Numbered from the stretch's first letter, positions 39,769 through 48,503 are shown. The stretch is 64,000 nucleotides of DNA from Oligoflexia bacterium (GCA_016861345.1 BOLD01000002.1:62001-126000), one strand, 5' to 3'. Numbers and translations are program-made. The notes: generated by a model not told the origin, from the letters alone.

Positions 39769-40958
39769 ATAAGTTCGTGCAAAGCCTTCAGAGTTTTTTC
39801 TCGATCTTTTTGTTTTAGGATCAGAGAGATACTCATGGGGTTGAGAATAACTTTGGGGATTTCTATCTTATTTTCACTTAGTTTTTTTAGAACCATCTTT
39901 GGAATGTCCGAAGAAGTTGAGCTGGTGCAAGTGGCAGTGACCGAACTCATTTTGTCTGAGTGAATTTGAAAATCCTTTGATTGGGGAAGCTCTCTTTCAA
40001 TTGATTGGATGACTTCGGCGGGGCCAGTGAGAACCATTTCAATCCCGATCTTCGATGTTTCCAGAGAAAGAAGTTGGGGAAAGGGAATTTCTTTTTCGGT
40101 CAGAAAGTTTTCCAACATGGGAAGAGCTTGATCACTGGTCAGCTTTTGAGTTTTGATCAAAAGAACAGTCTCATGAGAATTTAATGCGAGAATTTTAGGG
40201 GTTTCGTACTGAGCATTTGGCATACTTCCTCCGTCACTGATGAGTGTACCATCTGCAAGTTCAGATGATGCGGGTCCAACGTAAAGGGGAACTTTATTTC
40301 GCTTTGCAAGCTCAACTGAGCGGTACTGCAATACTTTAGCTCCCCAAAAAGTCATATCGAGCAATTGGTCATAGGTAAGTTTGAGTAAAGGTTTTGCGTC
40401 TGGAATAATGTTGGGATCAGCAGTGAAAACTGCTGCAACGTCTTTCAGAATTTCACATCGTTCGGCTTTGAGAAAGGCTCCCAGAGCAATTGCAGTGATG
40501 TCGGAGCCTCCGCGCCCCAGTGTTGTGATTTCTTTTGTGATGGGGGATACGCCCTGAAATCCAGCAAGAACCACCACTTTATTTTCCTTGAGAGCCTGCT
40601 CCACTCGAAATGCCTTCACATCAGTAATTAAGGCATTGACGTGCGAATCGTCCGTTAAAATCCCAGCTTGGCTTCCTGTAAAACTAATGGCCTGACATCC
40701 CAGATCATTAAGAGCAATACTGACAAGAGCCATGCTCACTCTTTCACCAGTTGAAAGAAGCATATCCATTTCTCGACGATTTGGATTTGTAGAAACTTGG
40801 CCAGCGAGCTGAATCAGTTGATTTGTGGTTTTTCCCATGGCGCTGACGACAGCAACAACCTGAGTTCCATTTTTTGAGAGGTCTGAAATTCGCTTGGCAA
40901 CAGCTTTAATTTTCTCTGGGTCAGATAGAGTGGCTCCGCCGTATTTTTGAATGATCAA
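39765..40958 (-). CDS. lysC: Aspartate kinase
   Basis: IIQKYGGATLSDPEKIKAVA, VSAMGKTTNQLI, LGRGGSDITAIALGAFLKAERCEILKDVAAVFTADP. Confidence 0.93.
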   Translation of the reverse strand: MIIQKYGGATLSDPEKIKAVAKRISDLSKNGTQVVAVVSAMGKTTNQLIQLAGQVSTNPNRREMDMLLSTGERVSMALVSIALNDLGCQAISFTGSQAGILTDDSHVNALITDVKAFRVEQALKENKVVVLAGFQGVSPITKEITTLGRGGSDITAIALGAFLKAERCEILKDVAAVFTADPNIIPDAKPLLKLTYDQLLDMTFWGAKVLQYRSVELAKRNKVPLYVGPASSELADGTLISDGGSMPNAQYETPKILALNSHETVLLIKTQKLTSDQALPMLENFLTEKEIPFPQLLSLETSKIGIEMVLTGPAEVIQSIERELPQSKDFQIHSDKMSSVTATCTSSTSSDIPKMVLKKLSENKIEIPKVILNPMSISLILKQKDREKTLKALHELI

Positions 40959-40993
40959 AGCTTGGTACTCCTGCTGAGTGCATCTACAAAATG

Positions 40994-41968
40994 TTATTGA
41001 ATTATAACACTCGGTTGAGAGGTCTCAGCTTTCGAGTATTTTTTTGAAGGAAACTGACCCGCTAGAAATTCGGATACGGCGGCAATTGATCCTCGTGGCA
41101 CTCGAATCTGATGCTTTTCAACTTGTCGAGGAATATAACCTAAAACCAACTCAGCGTTAAGGTCTTTAAGTGATTTTCGCGTGATACCAAGATGATCAGC
41201 AAGGTCATTCAACTCGAGCCCCCCTGGGGCTGTCGCAAAGTCGTATTCCACAGGATCGTACTGGGTGAGATTTCGAAATCCATAGAGACCAGGAGCCTTG
41301 GCAATCAACATTGCTGCCAATATTTTAGGAACGTAGTCCATGGTTTCTTGAGGCAGAGCTCCGTGTCTTGAGAGAGCCCAAAAATCAGTTGTTTTGTATT
41401 TTTGAATTTGTCTTCTCAATCCTGCCTCACCCATGTTGTAGCTTGCTGCGACCAGGTACCATGAGCCGAACTCTCGATAAAGATCTCGAATATATCGAGT
41501 AGCGGCTATTGTGGATTTCTTGAAATCTCGCCGTTCATCTAACCACCATCCAACTTTCAGATTGTAACGTTCTGCTGTGGGTTGGATAAATTGCCATGGA
41601 CCAACAGCGCTTGCTGAGCTTTTTGCATTGGCTTCAAAACCACTTTCAATCATCACCATGTACGCAAGATCTTGGGGTAGACCGACGGCCTTTAATTCGG
41701 CCTGAATGGCAGGCATATACTTTGTGGATTTTTCAAGCCATTCGGTGAACCAGTTTTTTCCTTTCGTTTGGTAATAACTAATCCAATAGCTGACTTTGCG
41801 GTTGTAGGTTAAAGGCAGATCAAAAATGAGAGAGGCTTTTTGAGATTGGGGGCTTCTTTGCATTCGCTCTTGGAGACGGTCCTTCAAGCTAATTGTGTTT
41901 GTGTTAGGAGTTGCTCCCAAACTGAATGAGTTCAAAACAATAAAAACACTAAAAATTAAACTTCTCAT
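40994..41968 (-). CDS. Lytic transglycosylase (MltD-like, SLT domain)
   Basis: LPQDLAYMVMIESGFEANAKSSASAVGPWQFIQPTAERYNLKV...YLVAASYNMGEAGLRRQI. Confidence 0.9.
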   Translation of the reverse strand: MRSLIFSVFIVLNSFSLGATPNTNTISLKDRLQERMQRSPQSQKASLIFDLPLTYNRKVSYWISYYQTKGKNWFTEWLEKSTKYMPAIQAELKAVGLPQDLAYMVMIESGFEANAKSSASAVGPWQFIQPTAERYNLKVGWWLDERRDFKKSTIAATRYIRDLYREFGSWYLVAASYNMGEAGLRRQIQKYKTTDFWALSRHGALPQETMDYVPKILAAMLIAKAPGLYGFRNLTQYDPVEYDFATAPGGLELNDLADHLGITRKSLKDLNAELVLGYIPRQVEKHQIRVPRGSIAAVSEFLAGQFPSKKYSKAETSQPSVIIQ

Positions 41969-42178
41969 CGGTTTTTAGTATTTCATCTGGTCGTGTGAAG
42001 AGATACGAGACAAACGTCTGGTTTCTTATCTCAAAATTTTGACTGAGATGACGGGATCTTGACGTATGAATCTTGGCCTATCGGCACCAAATTGAAAATA
42101 CTGAGTCGAGAAATTTAAATCTAGACCTCTATCCAATGGGCATGTGGCTTGCTTTTCAATTGTTGAAGGGGAGGGTCT

Positions 42179-42997
42179 ATGGGAACAAAAGGTATCTATA
42201 CAGCGTTAAGTGGTGCAATGGCGCAGGCCCAAAGACTAGATACAATTGCGAACAATATTGCAAACGTGAATACCCCTGCCTTTAAAAGAGATCAGCAAGT
42301 GTTTCAAGAATATCTGACCGCAAATGAAAAACCGCCATCAGTTATTCAAGTTCCCAGAGTACCTGCCTCGGTTGAGAGTTTTTATGACATGCAAGGCGGA
42401 GATAAAAGTTATGTGGACGCAGCGGGAACTTACACCGACTTTTCTCAGGGTGGTTTAAAAAGTACAGGAAATGCGTTGGATGTGGCCATTGACGGAAAAG
42501 GTTTTTTTGAAATTGCGACTCCAAATGGAGTGCGATTTACTCGCCATGGATCCTTTAGCATCGATGGTAATGGCCAACTCGTGACGCGAGATGGGCACCC
42601 TGTGCTTGGAGCTGGAGAGCCTGGTGCTGATCCTGCTTCACGCGTGATTCGTTCGCAGGGCGGTCAGATTGCAATTTCAGATGCGGGTGAAATTTTTGAG
42701 AACGGAAATTTGATTGGAAAGTTATCTTTAGTAAATATTCCTGATGCTGACCAGCTTCAGAAGGTTGGTAATTCTCTCTACCAATTTAAACCAAATGCTG
42801 CGCCAGAAATGACTAATGTGGAGCGACCAAATTTGAAGCAAGGTTTTGTAGAGGCCAGTAATGTGAATGTCGTCCAAGAAATGACTGACATGATCACGGC
42901 GACAAGAACTTTTGAAAGCACGCAGAAGGCCATTTCCGCATATGATTCAATGTCAGATAAATTAATCAATGTTGTTGGAAGAACGACTGCAGGATAA
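42179..42997 (+). CDS. flgF: Flagellar basal-body rod protein FlgF
   Basis: GIYTALSGAMAQAQRLDTIANNIANVNTPAFKRDQ; C-terminal VEASNVNVVQEMTDMITATRTFESTQKAI. Position before flgG. Confidence 0.9.
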   Translation: MGTKGIYTALSGAMAQAQRLDTIANNIANVNTPAFKRDQQVFQEYLTANEKPPSVIQVPRVPASVESFYDMQGGDKSYVDAAGTYTDFSQGGLKSTGNALDVAIDGKGFFEIATPNGVRFTRHGSFSIDGNGQLVTRDGHPVLGAGEPGADPASRVIRSQGGQIAISDAGEIFENGNLIGKLSLVNIPDADQLQKVGNSLYQFKPNAAPEMTNVERPNLKQGFVEASNVNVVQEMTDMITATRTFESTQKAISAYDSMSDKLINVVGRTTAG

Positions 42998-43007
42998 GGG
43001 GTAATGA

Positions 43008-43793
43008 GTGATTAAAGCGTTAAATACGGCCGCAACGGGAATGCAAGCCCAACAGACGAACATGGATGTGATATCGAATAATCTTGCCAACTCTTCGACC
43101 GTCGGATTTAAAAAATCAAGGGCAGAATTTGAAGATCTTCTTTATCAAACTCAGAAAGAGCCAGGGCAAGCCACAGGTATGAATTCCGTATCTCCAACAG
43201 GGGTTCAGGTCGGTCTGGGGGTACGCACTGCCGCGATTCAGAAAAATTTTGATTTAGGAAATGCAATCGTGACCAAGAACCCACTGGATTTGCAAATCGA
43301 GGGTGCTGGATTTTTTCAATTACTCACGCCAGACGGACAAGCTGTCTATACTCGTGACGGGCAATTTAAGAGAGATCCGGCGGGGACTATCGTTGATAAA
43401 AATGGAAACGCACTTCAGCCACAGATTACAATTCCTTCTGATGCGTCAGGTATTGAAATCACAGCCACTGGTGAAGTGAGAATATTGCAGGGATTATCGG
43501 ATCCCCCGCGAACTGTCGGTCAAATTGATGTTGTAAACTTTGTCAATCCTGCGGGATTAAAAGCAATTGGTAAAAATCTATTTGTTCAGACTGGAGCAAG
43601 TGGGCAGCCCGTCAGCGCGCGCCCTGGGTTGCAAGGGACTGGTTTTCTGGCTCAGGGACAGGTTGAATCAAGTAATGTGAACATCGTTGATGAGATGGTG
43701 AACATGATTACAGCCCAGCGGACATATGAAACAAACAGCAAGGCGGTTCAAGCTGCGGACCAAATGCTTCAAACAGTAAATAGCTTGAGGTAG
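43008..43793 (+). CDS. flgG: Flagellar basal-body rod protein FlgG
   Basis: ALNTAATGMQAQQTNMDVISNNLANSSTVGFKKSRAEFEDLLYQ; VESSNVNIVDEMVNMITAQRTYETNSKAVQAADQML. Confidence 0.95.
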   Translation: MIKALNTAATGMQAQQTNMDVISNNLANSSTVGFKKSRAEFEDLLYQTQKEPGQATGMNSVSPTGVQVGLGVRTAAIQKNFDLGNAIVTKNPLDLQIEGAGFFQLLTPDGQAVYTRDGQFKRDPAGTIVDKNGNALQPQITIPSDASGIEITATGEVRILQGLSDPPRTVGQIDVVNFVNPAGLKAIGKNLFVQTGASGQPVSARPGLQGTGFLAQGQVESSNVNIVDEMVNMITAQRTYETNSKAVQAADQMLQTVNSLR

Positions 43794-44764
43794 TGATGAA
43801 ATTTTGGCTTTTTGTTACGTTTACATTATTCACTGAGCTGTTGGTGGCAAATGTGCAAACACTCGCACAGCGCCCAGAGATCAGCGTCATTAATCAAGCC
43901 GAAGTGGCTTCGCAGATGCCTCTGCGATTAAAAGATATTGCAACAGTCACTTTTGTTGAACATCAAGCAAAAATGGCAGCCTTTGATTTAGAAATTCTTC
44001 CTGCGATGAGGGCGGATCAGGAGATCACATATAAGAACTCAGAATTAATTCGGATATTAAAAACAAAAATTAACGAAAGCTCCGATCTGGCTCAAATTAA
44101 CTGGACCTTCTTTGTTCCAGAAACATTGAATATAAAAGCTGTAAAAAATTACATTTCATCCTTCGCTATTCAGAATGATTTGCTGGCGCGGTTAAAGTCA
44201 AAATGTGAAGAATGCACTTTTCAAATTAAGGATCTTAAGCTGCCCGTGATAACAGAGAAAGTTGAAATGCAAAAGTGGCAGTTGGATTTGGAGCCACTTA
44301 AGTTAGGGGGCTCTTTTGTTCTACCTTTGACAGCCCATTTTGGTGGGAAAAAAGAAACCTTCTGGGTTTCTGGTGTTATCAAAGTTATGAAAAAATCTGC
44401 AGTGGCAACAAGACAACTCAGTCCTGGTGTTCGAGTTCAAGATTCGGACATTCAAATGAGTCTTGTCGACATCACATTTTCAAACGATGCATTGGCTTCG
44501 GTTGATGAAATCAGAGGGCAGCAGCTCGCAAGAGCAATATCGGTACATCAACCTATTTACAAATCGGATATCAAGCGTGAGCTTGCTATACAGCGTGGAC
44601 AGGTGATTAAGGCCATCATTGGAAACGAAGTTTTTGAAGTCACCAGTCAGGCTACGGCGGAAGAGGGCGGTTTTGTCGGTGATTTGATTAAAATTAAAAA
44701 TACTGAGACTCAAAAAATATTATCAGGTCAAATTATTGAGCGCGGTGTGGTGAGGATTCAATGA
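43793..44764 (+). CDS. flgA: Flagellar P-ring formation protein FlgA
   Basis: C-terminal SAF-like region ATRQLSPGVRVQDSDIQM...IRGQQLARAISVHQPIYKSDIKRELAIQRGQVIKAI; location between flgG and flgH. Confidence 0.88.
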   Translation: MMKFWLFVTFTLFTELLVANVQTLAQRPEISVINQAEVASQMPLRLKDIATVTFVEHQAKMAAFDLEILPAMRADQEITYKNSELIRILKTKINESSDLAQINWTFFVPETLNIKAVKNYISSFAIQNDLLARLKSKCEECTFQIKDLKLPVITEKVEMQKWQLDLEPLKLGGSFVLPLTAHFGGKKETFWVSGVIKVMKKSAVATRQLSPGVRVQDSDIQMSLVDITFSNDALASVDEIRGQQLARAISVHQPIYKSDIKRELAIQRGQVIKAIIGNEVFEVTSQATAEEGGFVGDLIKIKNTETQKILSGQIIERGVVRIQ

Positions 44765-45543
44765 TGAAAAAAGTTATTATTTTAATGGGTTTTGCATTAT
44801 CTGGCTGCGCAACGATGAAGGGTTGGGTTGGACTCGACGATGAAAAACCAAAAGCAAAGGTTGCTGACCAGCCAAAAGCTGAAGTGATGATTGATGGCGA
44901 AAAAGTCGTGCGATTTTCCGAAAATCAAAATATGCCAAATGTCACCAACCGACAGTACCGTCGAATGAATCGGCAACGTATGGAAGAAGAAGCTGAACTT
45001 CATGCGGGAGCAGGCTCAATGTGGGTGATGGAAGGACAGGGAGCCTATCTTTTCACCCAGAACAAAACCAGAAGAGAAGGTGATATTCTCAATGTTAAAG
45101 TTGAAGGCCCAGCCCAAAAGCAAATTGAAACAAAAGTGAGTGTGATCAAAAAGCTTCTCAAGCAATTAGAAGATGAAGAAAAGCGTGCACGCGAGTTTGA
45201 GCAGATGAAAAATGATCCAAAACTTGCTGAAGGACAACAGCCTGCACCTGGACCAGATGGAAAAACTCCGGCTCCTGTTGCGCAAAGAGCTCCTGCAGAG
45301 GCTGCAAAAGAAGAAAAGGATGAACCAATTCAGATCGATACTGTGTCTACAAGGATAGTGGAGCGTCAGCCAGATGGAAATTATCGTATCAAAGGGCAAC
45401 AACCATTTATGATTGGAAAACGTGAGTATAAAGTTTTGGTTACAGGAATGATTCGCCCTGAGGACTTTAATGATGAAGGTGTTAGTTCCAACAAAATCTT
45501 GGATCCTCAGTATGATGTTGTGAGCCTAAGGAGAAAAGAATAA
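44761..45543 (+). CDS. flgH: Flagellar L-ring protein FlgH
   Basis: Lipobox LMGFALSGC; NKTRREGDILNVKVEG; C-terminal VLVTGMIRPEDFNDEGVSSNKILDPQYDVV. Confidence 0.9.
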   Translation: MMKKVIILMGFALSGCATMKGWVGLDDEKPKAKVADQPKAEVMIDGEKVVRFSENQNMPNVTNRQYRRMNRQRMEEEAELHAGAGSMWVMEGQGAYLFTQNKTRREGDILNVKVEGPAQKQIETKVSVIKKLLKQLEDEEKRAREFEQMKNDPKLAEGQQPAPGPDGKTPAPVAQRAPAEAAKEEKDEPIQIDTVSTRIVERQPDGNYRIKGQQPFMIGKREYKVLVTGMIRPEDFNDEGVSSNKILDPQYDVVSLRRKE

Positions 45544-46547
45544 TGAAAGCACTTTTGATAACCACAATCAGTCTTTTCACAACGGTCTGTTTTGGCGCTC
45601 GCCTAAAAGATATTTCAAGCATTCGTGGTGTACGAGAAAATCAGCTTATTGGATATGGAATTGTTGTTGGTCTTAAGGGCACAGGGGATGGTAAGGCAGA
45701 ATTCACAAGCAAATCCATTGCCCGGATGCTCGATAAACTTGGTGTCAAGCTTGATAGCCAACAAATTGATAGTAAAAATGCGGCTGCAGTTATTGTGACG
45801 GCAAATCTACCGGCATTTGGAAAAGCGGGTAACCCATTGGACATCACGGTCAGCGCACTGGGCGAGGCCTCAAGTTTAGAAGGCGGAACTCTTTTGCAAA
45901 CTCCTCTTCGCGCGGCTAACGAGCAGGTCTATGCTGTTGCTCAGGGTTCTGTGTTGCTTGGAGGATCTGGGAAGGATTCTTTCACGACTGTAGGAAGAAT
46001 ACCCAATGGCGCTATTATTGAAAAAGATGTCTCGAGTGATTTTTCCTCAAGAAAAATGTTCCGGTTAACCTTGCACAATCCAGATTTTATCACTGCAGCT
46101 CGAACGGTTTTGACCATCAATAAAGAACTGGGTGGCCAGTATGCCAGCGCAAAGGATGCGGGCACAATTGATATCGTGACTCCATATTCCTACGAGAATA
46201 GAGGTGTTGAATTGCTGGCAACGATCGAGGCTATTGATATTAATCCTGACTCAAAAGCAAAGGTTGTTGTGAATGAAAAAACAGGAACTGTGATTATTGG
46301 TGACAAGGTGAAGATTTCAAAAGTGGCTATCGCTCACGGAAATCTTGCAGTGAAAGTCACCAGTAAATCAGGTGCCGCATCAAAGTCAGGTGAAGAAGAA
46401 AAAGTTGCAGTCATTGATTCAGGAGTCTCCGTTGGGGATCTAGTCCAGGCTTTGAACAAGCTGGGCGTCTCTCCAAAAGACCTGATAACACTACTTCAGT
46501 CCATAAAGGCAGCTGGAGCTTTGCACGGGGAACTCGAAATATTATGA
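45543..46547 (+). CDS. flgI: Flagellar P-ring protein FlgI
   Basis: RLKDISSIRGVRENQLIGYGIVVGLKGTGDG...VVVNEKTGTVIIGDKVKISKVAIAHGNLAVKV. Confidence 0.95.
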   Translation: MKALLITTISLFTTVCFGARLKDISSIRGVRENQLIGYGIVVGLKGTGDGKAEFTSKSIARMLDKLGVKLDSQQIDSKNAAAVIVTANLPAFGKAGNPLDITVSALGEASSLEGGTLLQTPLRAANEQVYAVAQGSVLLGGSGKDSFTTVGRIPNGAIIEKDVSSDFSSRKMFRLTLHNPDFITAARTVLTINKELGGQYASAKDAGTIDIVTPYSYENRGVELLATIEAIDINPDSKAKVVVNEKTGTVIIGDKVKISKVAIAHGNLAVKVTSKSGAASKSGEEEKVAVIDSGVSVGDLVQALNKLGVSPKDLITLLQSIKAAGALHGELEIL

Positions 46548-46562
46548 AAAATGACTATTGTT

Positions 46563-46589
46563 TTGACACATTATTTAATAAAATAAAAT
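46563..46589 (+). promoter_or_regulatory. Candidate sigma70-type promoter for structured RNA (TTGACA / TAAAAT, 15-nt spacer)
   Basis: TTGACA at 46563-46568, TAAAAT at 46584-46589; short spacer. Predicted TSS falls within a few nt of the first hairpin. Confidence 0.4.
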
Positions 46590-46590
46590 T

Positions 46591-46800
46591 AACACCAGTG
46601 ACAAGGATGTTGTTGGTGTTCGGGGAGGGTGAGTTAGGAATCAAGAACCAAGGACGGTTTTGGAACTCATTCAGTTTCTCGCAGGAAACAGGAGCAATAG
46701 GTCAGCAGAAGCCAAGGATTGGCGATGAAAGGCCGAAGCTTGAAAGAGAGTTAAGTGCATGGATGCACGTTGACTCTAACTCAACTCCCCACTTTTTCTC
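46591..46800 (+). ncRNA. Candidate CsrA-binding structured RNA (CsrB/RsmZ-like sponge or flgJ leader)
   Basis: Consecutive hairpins with GGA in loops: AACACCA-gtg-ACAA[GGATG]TTGT-TGGTGTT; AGAACC[AAGGAC]GGTTTT; GCCAA[GGA]TTGGC; AGAGTTAAGTGCA[TGGA]TGCACgTTGACTCT. Nine GGA motifs between 46605 and 46763. Confidence 0.5.
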
Positions 46801-46827
46801 CTCTCACAATTTAGGGATAAGCTAGCT

Positions 46828-47535
46828 ATGGCTGTTGATCCCTCGAATTTAAAAGCTCCTTCGCAGTACACTTCGCTTCGCAAGGTCACAACAGCTGCTG
46901 ATCAAGATAAGCGACTTCGCGAAGTTGCCGATCTTTATGAAAAGCAATTCATGCGCGAAATGATGAAGGCCATGCGGGGAACAGTTCAAGAAAGTGGACT
47001 CGTCAAAGTTGGCCAGGCTGAAAAAATATTTCGTGAAGAACTTGATGGCGAGCATGTGAACAACTGGAGCAAGCAAGGCGGGCTTGGTCTTTCTAAAGTT
47101 ATCTACGATCAGTTGATTGAAAAATATGGTGCTCGATTGGGGATTAAATCTCCAGAGTTAAAACCTCAGGGGCCAATTCCACTTGATGAGAAATCCCAAT
47201 TCACCGGAAGTGTGAAAACAATTCATTCTGGACCAAAAGTGAGCTATCAATTTTCAAGAGAAGAAAGTGTTGGTCCAGAGTCACTTCAGCGACCACAACT
47301 GATGGCAGTGAAAGCGCCCTGGGATGGAAGTATTTTGCAGTCCCAAAGAATTAATGCTGATGAGTACGTATTGGATATGCTCCACGATAATGGGCTGAAA
47401 AGTCAGTTCGTTTTCCGCGGTCAACCCCAGCCTGGACTGGCTCAGCGAAAAGTCCAGGGGGGCGAAACGATTGGGTTATTAAGTCCTGAGGCCAAACAAT
47501 TTTTTTGGAATATCGAACCCACTGTCTCAGAATGA
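46828..47535 (+). CDS. flgJ: FlgJ-type rod-binding protein with C-terminal degenerate M23-like region
   Basis: REVADLYEKQFMREMMKAMRGTVQESGLVKVGQAEKIFREELDGEHVNNWSKQGGLGLSKVIYDQL; C-terminus VKAPWDGSILQSQRI...LDMLHDNGLKSQFVFRGQ...GGETIGLLSPEAKQFFWNI. Confidence 0.82.
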   Translation: MAVDPSNLKAPSQYTSLRKVTTAADQDKRLREVADLYEKQFMREMMKAMRGTVQESGLVKVGQAEKIFREELDGEHVNNWSKQGGLGLSKVIYDQLIEKYGARLGIKSPELKPQGPIPLDEKSQFTGSVKTIHSGPKVSYQFSREESVGPESLQRPQLMAVKAPWDGSILQSQRINADEYVLDMLHDNGLKSQFVFRGQPQPGLAQRKVQGGETIGLLSPEAKQFFWNIEPTVSE

Positions 47536-47592
47536 TTTGGTCAAATGGTCTCATTGTGATACACTAATAAGAAAGAAACATGGAGGAATCCC

Positions 47593-47943
47593 ATGAAGAT
47601 TACACATAATAAAGTTGGTCGAAACCTGAATATGACGGATACAGCAGGTAAGGCTGACAAAGCTTCTAAGGCTGGAAAAGTTGATGATGCTTCTGGGGCG
47701 AAAGCTTCTGCTCTTGCTTCGCTGGGTGAGACGGATTCTTCTTCAAAAGTAAAACTTTCTGAACGTGCTCAGGATATGAAAAAAGCAAAAGAGATTGCAA
47801 AATCTGCTCCTGAAGTTCGAGCGGATCGAGTCGCTGAATTGCAAAAGCTTATTGACCAAGGACAATACAAAGTCAGCGGTAAAGATATTGCTGATAAAAT
47901 GGTCGATGAGGAGCTTCAGTGGGCCGGAGCCACGAGCGAGTAA
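47593..47943 (+). CDS. flgM: Anti-sigma-28 factor FlgM
   Basis: SSKVKLSERAQDMKKAKEIAKSAPEVRADRVAELQKLIDQGQYKVSGKDIADKMVDEEL. Confidence 0.92.
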   Translation: MKITHNKVGRNLNMTDTAGKADKASKAGKVDDASGAKASALASLGETDSSSKVKLSERAQDMKKAKEIAKSAPEVRADRVAELQKLIDQGQYKVSGKDIADKMVDEELQWAGATSE

Positions 47944-47978
47944 TTTGACTGGTTAACAAACTTTAAACAAGGATGGAC

Positions 47979-48503
47979 ATGGATCAGTCCAACACGAATA
48001 GACAGGAAGTCTACTTTCAACTTCTCAGCGGTTTAGATGAGCTTGTGAGGTTGTATCGTACTTTGTTGGATTTAATGGTCCGAGAGAAAGATATTCTGAT
48101 TCAGGTGGATCTCGATAAAATTCAAGAATCCAATCAAGCCAAAGAACTTCTCCTTCACAAAATTCGACAGGCAGACGCAGAGAGAGAAAAACACGCTATT
48201 GAATTAACAAAAATAATTGGCGGAGATATTCGACAGCCGCGTTTGTTGGAAATTGCAAAAAAAATGAAGTCCGACGAGGCGGTGAAATTAAAATCAGTTC
48301 ACACCGCTCTTGATCTTTTATTGAGACAAATCACAGAGCAAAATAATGAGAATGAAAAGTATGCGGCTTCAGCGCTGAATATCTTTAATGGTGCCTTGGG
48401 GGATATAAAAGACTCGCTTATTGGCAAAAAGACGTATGGTAAAAAAGGCGTGATGACTGAGGGCGCAGAAAAATCAGGTAACTTTGTGAGCAAGGAAGCG
48501 TAG
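47979..48503 (+). CDS. flgN: FlgN-like flagellar chaperone
   Basis: Small helical protein between flgM and flgK; LDELVRLYRTLLDLMVREKDILIQVDLDKIQESNQAKELLLHKIRQ. Confidence 0.82.
   Translation: MDQSNTNRQEVYFQLLSGLDELVRLYRTLLDLMVREKDILIQVDLDKIQESNQAKELLLHKIRQADAEREKHAIELTKIIGGDIRQPRLLEIAKKMKSDEAVKLKSVHTALDLLLRQITEQNNENEKYAASALNIFNGALGDIKDSLIGKKTYGKKGVMTEGAEKSGNFVSKEA

Noticed and set aside
42061-42110. Possible sigma54 promoter (CGGCACCAAATTGAA) upstream of flgF
   Set aside because: GG is present, but the required GC at -12 spacing is absent.
46747-46800. Classical Rho-independent terminator at the end of the flgI-flgJ RNA
   Set aside because: The 13-bp hairpin is strong, but the T-run (ACTTTTTCTCC) lies about 12 nt downstream, so I did not call a terminator; the 3' end is uncertain.
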